Shown here one piece after another: positions 45,576 to 47,716 of a stretch of 47,716 nucleotides of DNA (position 1 is the stretch's first letter; each line of letters opens with the position of its first letter). The position numbers and the translations under genes are program-made. Origin of the DNA: Terriglobia bacterium (GTDB lineage: Bacteria; Acidobacteriota; Terriglobia; Acidiferrales; UBA7541); the NCBI GenBank assembly GCA_020072805.1, contig JAIQGC010000017.1:1-47716 (forward strand), written 5' to 3'. The notes beneath the pieces are model-generated. The model was not told the origin of the DNA and did no database searches. It saw nothing but the letters and a program-made list of their open reading frames with translations.

Positions 45576-46928
45576 ATGAAAACTATCATCGAGCCCTTCC
45601 GCATCAAGAGCGTCGAGCGCATCCGCGAAACCACCCGCGAAGAACGCCAGCGCCTGATCGCCGCCGCCGGCTACAACCTCTTCCTCGTTCCCGCCGACGC
45701 CATCCTCATCGACCTGCTCACCGATTCCGGCACTTCGGCCATGTCCACCGAACAGTGGGCCGCCATGATGCGCGGTGATGAAAGCTACGCCGGCTCCTCC
45801 AGCTTCGACCGCTTCCGCCGCTCCGTGCAGGATATTTTCGGCTTCCGCCACGTCATTCCCACGCACCAGGGCCGCGCTGCGGAACGGATTCTCTTCACGG
45901 TGATGTGCAAGAAGGGCGACGTCGTCCCCAACAACACCCATTTCGACACCACCCGCGCCAACTGCGAATTCGTTGGAGCCGAAGCCCTCGACCTGCCCAT
46001 CGCCGAAGCCCTCGAACCCGCCGCGTTGCATCCCTTCAAGGGCAATATGGACACGGCGCGCCTTGCGGAAACCATCGAGCGCCTGGGCGCCAAGCGCATT
46101 CCTCTGGTGATGCTGACCGTAACCAACAATTCCGGCGGCGGCCAGCCCGTCTCCATGGCCAATATCCGCGCGGTCAAGGCCATCTGCGCGAAGCACGGCA
46201 TTCCCCTCTATATCGACGCCTGCCGCTTCGCCGAAAATTCCTGGTTTATCAAACTCCGCGAGCCGGGCTACGCCGATAAAACTCCCCGCGCCATCGCCCA
46301 AGAAATGTTTTCTCTCGCCGACGGCTGCACCATGTCCGCCAAGAAAGACGGCCTCGCCAATATCGGCGGCTTCCTCTGCACCAATGACGATCTTCTCGCC
46401 CAGCAGGAAAAAGACCTCCTCATTCTCACCGAAGGTTTTCCCACCTACGGCGGTCTCGCCGGGCGCGACCTCGAAGCTATCGCCGTCGGCCTCAACGAAG
46501 CTCTCGAAGAGGACTACCTGAAATATCGCATCGCCTCCACCGGGTTTCTCGGCAACCACATCGCCGCCGCAGGCGTGCCCATCGTTCAGCCTCCCGGCGG
46601 CCACGCCATCTATCTGGACGCCCGCGCCTTCCTCCCGCATATTCCCCCGGCGCAATTCCCCGGCGTGGCCCTGGCCATCGAGCTGTATCTGGCCGGCGGT
46701 ATCCGCTCGGTTGAAATCGGCACGCTGATGTTTGGCGAGCACGCCCGCATGGACCTGGTGCGCCTGGCCATTCCCCGCCGCGTTTATACCCAGAGCCATA
46801 TCGAGTACGTCGTCGAAGTCATCCTGGACGTGTGGAAGCGCCGCGAATCCCTCCGCGGCTACGACCTGACCTACCAGGCCCCCTTCCTCCGCCACTTCAC
46901 CGCGCGGTTGCAGCCGCGCGCCGGATAA
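45576..46928 (+). CDS. tnaA: Tryptophanase (450 aa)
   Basis: PLP enzyme splitting L-tryptophan to indole, pyruvate and ammonia. The beta-eliminating lyase fold is clear; the PLP lysine is K257 (MSAKKDG). Residues that separate tryptophanase from tyrosine phenol-lyase are of the tryptophanase type: D124 (HFDTTR; Thr in TPL) and I381 (SVEIG; Arg in TPL). It is shorter than E. coli TnaA (471), near TPL length. No tryptophan transporter adjoins. Indole could serve as a signal. Confidence 0.85.
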   Translation: MKTIIEPFRIKSVERIRETTREERQRLIAAAGYNLFLVPADAILIDLLTDSGTSAMSTEQWAAMMRGDESYAGSSSFDRFRRSVQDIFGFRHVIPTHQGRAAERILFTVMCKKGDVVPNNTHFDTTRANCEFVGAEALDLPIAEALEPAALHPFKGNMDTARLAETIERLGAKRIPLVMLTVTNNSGGGQPVSMANIRAVKAICAKHGIPLYIDACRFAENSWFIKLREPGYADKTPRAIAQEMFSLADGCTMSAKKDGLANIGGFLCTNDDLLAQQEKDLLILTEGFPTYGGLAGRDLEAIAVGLNEALEEDYLKYRIASTGFLGNHIAAAGVPIVQPPGGHAIYLDARAFLPHIPPAQFPGVALAIELYLAGGIRSVEIGTLMFGEHARMDLVRLAIPRRVYTQSHIEYVVEVILDVWKRRESLRGYDLTYQAPFLRHFTARLQPRAG

Positions 46929-47289
46929 GCTCGGACAGGCCCAGTCCATTTTGCGTGCCGGTCCGCGGTTTTCTGGCATTTGCCTTGCTTCACATCAACA
47001 CGAGGATGAGTGCAGAGTTTCCCTTTTTTGCACCGGTTACGGCCCGGGAAGATACAGCCGACAGCTTCTCTGCCGCAACCGATTGCAATACAAGGAGTTG
47101 GGTTGATCCAACCCATCGCACAGAAACTCCCCACGAGGGCCTGCACTCATTCCTTTGCAATCGCCAAGGGCCAATGGGCGCAAGGGGTGCGTTTTCTCCC
47201 CCAGTCTCTGCCGCCTGACGACTTCCGTCTCTTGCCGCGCATTGCAGCCCCGGAATGGCCTGCAAATAGATAGCACGAGGAGACCTTCC
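46929..47289. other. 361-bp gene-free region before the right-end gene
   Basis: No convincing open reading frame. The only structure I see is a perfect GGGTTG-ATC-CAACCC hairpin (47100-47114) and a T-rich stretch near 47022. GAGGAGA at 47276 serves the downstream gene. Confidence 0.6.
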
Positions 47290-47716
47290 ATGACGCCGCC
47301 AGCAAAAAAGTGCGGTCCGCACCTGAGCATCGCCGAATTAAAAGCCGCCGCCGCCGAAATGCGCGCCATCAACCTGCTCAGCATCCACGCCGCCGGCTCC
47401 GGCCATCCGGGCGGCACTCTTTCCGTCATGGACATCGCCGCCGCTCTCTACCTGAACGTCCTGAATCACGACCCCGCCAATCCCCACTGGCCCCAGCGTG
47501 ACCGCGTCTTTTGGTCCGCCGGACACAAAGCCCCGGCCCTCTATGTGGCGACCAACTGCGGCGGCACCCTGAACCTCTTGGAGGCGGCCCGCCATCACGG
47601 GGTGGAGCGCTTCGTGCACACCTCCACCAGCGAAACCTACGGCACCGCCCAATACACCCCCATCGACGAAGCCCATCCGTTGCGGGGCCAATCTCCCTAT
47701 GCCGCCAGCAAGATCG
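47290..47716 (+). CDS. Chimeric reading frame: transketolase N-terminus joined to an NAD-dependent epimerase (3'-truncated)
   Basis: ATG 47290 has GAGGAGA upstream. Residues 1-~86 are transketolase-like (INLLSIHAAGSGHPGGTLSVMD, then DRVFWSAGHKAPALYVA: the TPP/phosphate region). From TNCGGTLNLLEAAR onward the protein is a short-chain epimerase/dehydratase (RFVHTSTSETYGTAQY, EAHPLRGQSPYAASK, the catalytic YxxxK). The frame is open across the junction at 47542-47550 (YVA). No enzyme is known with this order; it is either an assembly/chromosomal joining at short homology or a genuine fusion. It runs off the right edge. Confidence 0.7.
   Translation, partial: MTPPAKKCGPHLSIAELKAAAAEMRAINLLSIHAAGSGHPGGTLSVMDIAAALYLNVLNHDPANPHWPQRDRVFWSAGHKAPALYVATNCGGTLNLLEAARHHGVERFVHTSTSETYGTAQYTPIDEAHPLRGQSPYAASKI

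Overview
The window is a high-GC bacterial chromosome segment, most likely from an Acidobacteriota (Terriglobia-like) genome. That guess rests on gene content and style (large PIG-L and DUF885 proteins, abundant multiheme cytochromes, a palindromic interspersed element with 'GTCATTCTGAG' ends); no rRNA marker is present. The left edge cuts an amino-acid permease. The right edge cuts an open reading frame that looks like a transketolase/epimerase chimera.

Layout. 1-13.8 kb holds mostly housekeeping genes: permease, PIG-L deacetylase, SnoaL/DUF4440-like protein, small membrane protein, tRNA-Leu(CAG), a parS-like palindrome, zinc-ribbon membrane protein, RNase R, SerC, membrane protein, pirin, citrate synthase and a PilZ-like protein. 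13.85-14.01 kb carries a probable stand-alone small RNA on the minus strand, with a consensus promoter and a strong intrinsic terminator. 14.2-20.6 kb is a six-gene minus-strand operon: GMC small subunit, GMC oxidoreductase, TPP enzyme, GT2 glycosyltransferase, methyltransferase, GalE-like epimerase. A GAF-GAF-AAA+-Fis sigma-54 activator lies just upstream of it. 23-28.6 kb has a DUF885 protein, MsrQ/MsrP, a class III CoA-transferase and a small secreted protein.

28.6-30.8 kb is an AT-richer patch bounded by a 34-bp direct repeat. The repeat is the 3' part of an intact tRNA-Val(GAC) and of a degenerate tRNA copy. Inside are four closely spaced minus-strand genes: a membrane-tail protein, a PD-(D/E)XK-like protein, a possibly RuvC/RNase H-like protein, and a Ser/Thr kinase truncated by fusion to a GIY-YIG nuclease remnant. 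It looks like a decayed integrative island with an accessory, possibly defence-related, cassette.

31.2-45.5 kb is the most striking region. Ten plus-strand genes encode an extracellular-electron-transfer-like chain with 59 predicted c-type haem sites: an MtrA/DmsE-like decahaem cytochrome, an MtrB/PioB-like outer-membrane barrel with an N-terminal CxxC, two small monohaem cytochromes, a Rieske protein, cytochrome b, a 9-haem membrane-anchored cytochrome, a NapC-like cytochrome, and two fusions of multihaem modules (19 and 13 haems) to b-type membrane cytochromes. A sigma-54 -24/-12 promoter with correct spacing precedes it. The proposed flow is menaquinol to the Rieske/b, NapC-like or fused b-c modules, then periplasmic cytochromes, then the MtrAB-like conduit. 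No MtrC-type lipoprotein is visible. 45.6-46.9 kb is a tryptophanase with its own promoter.
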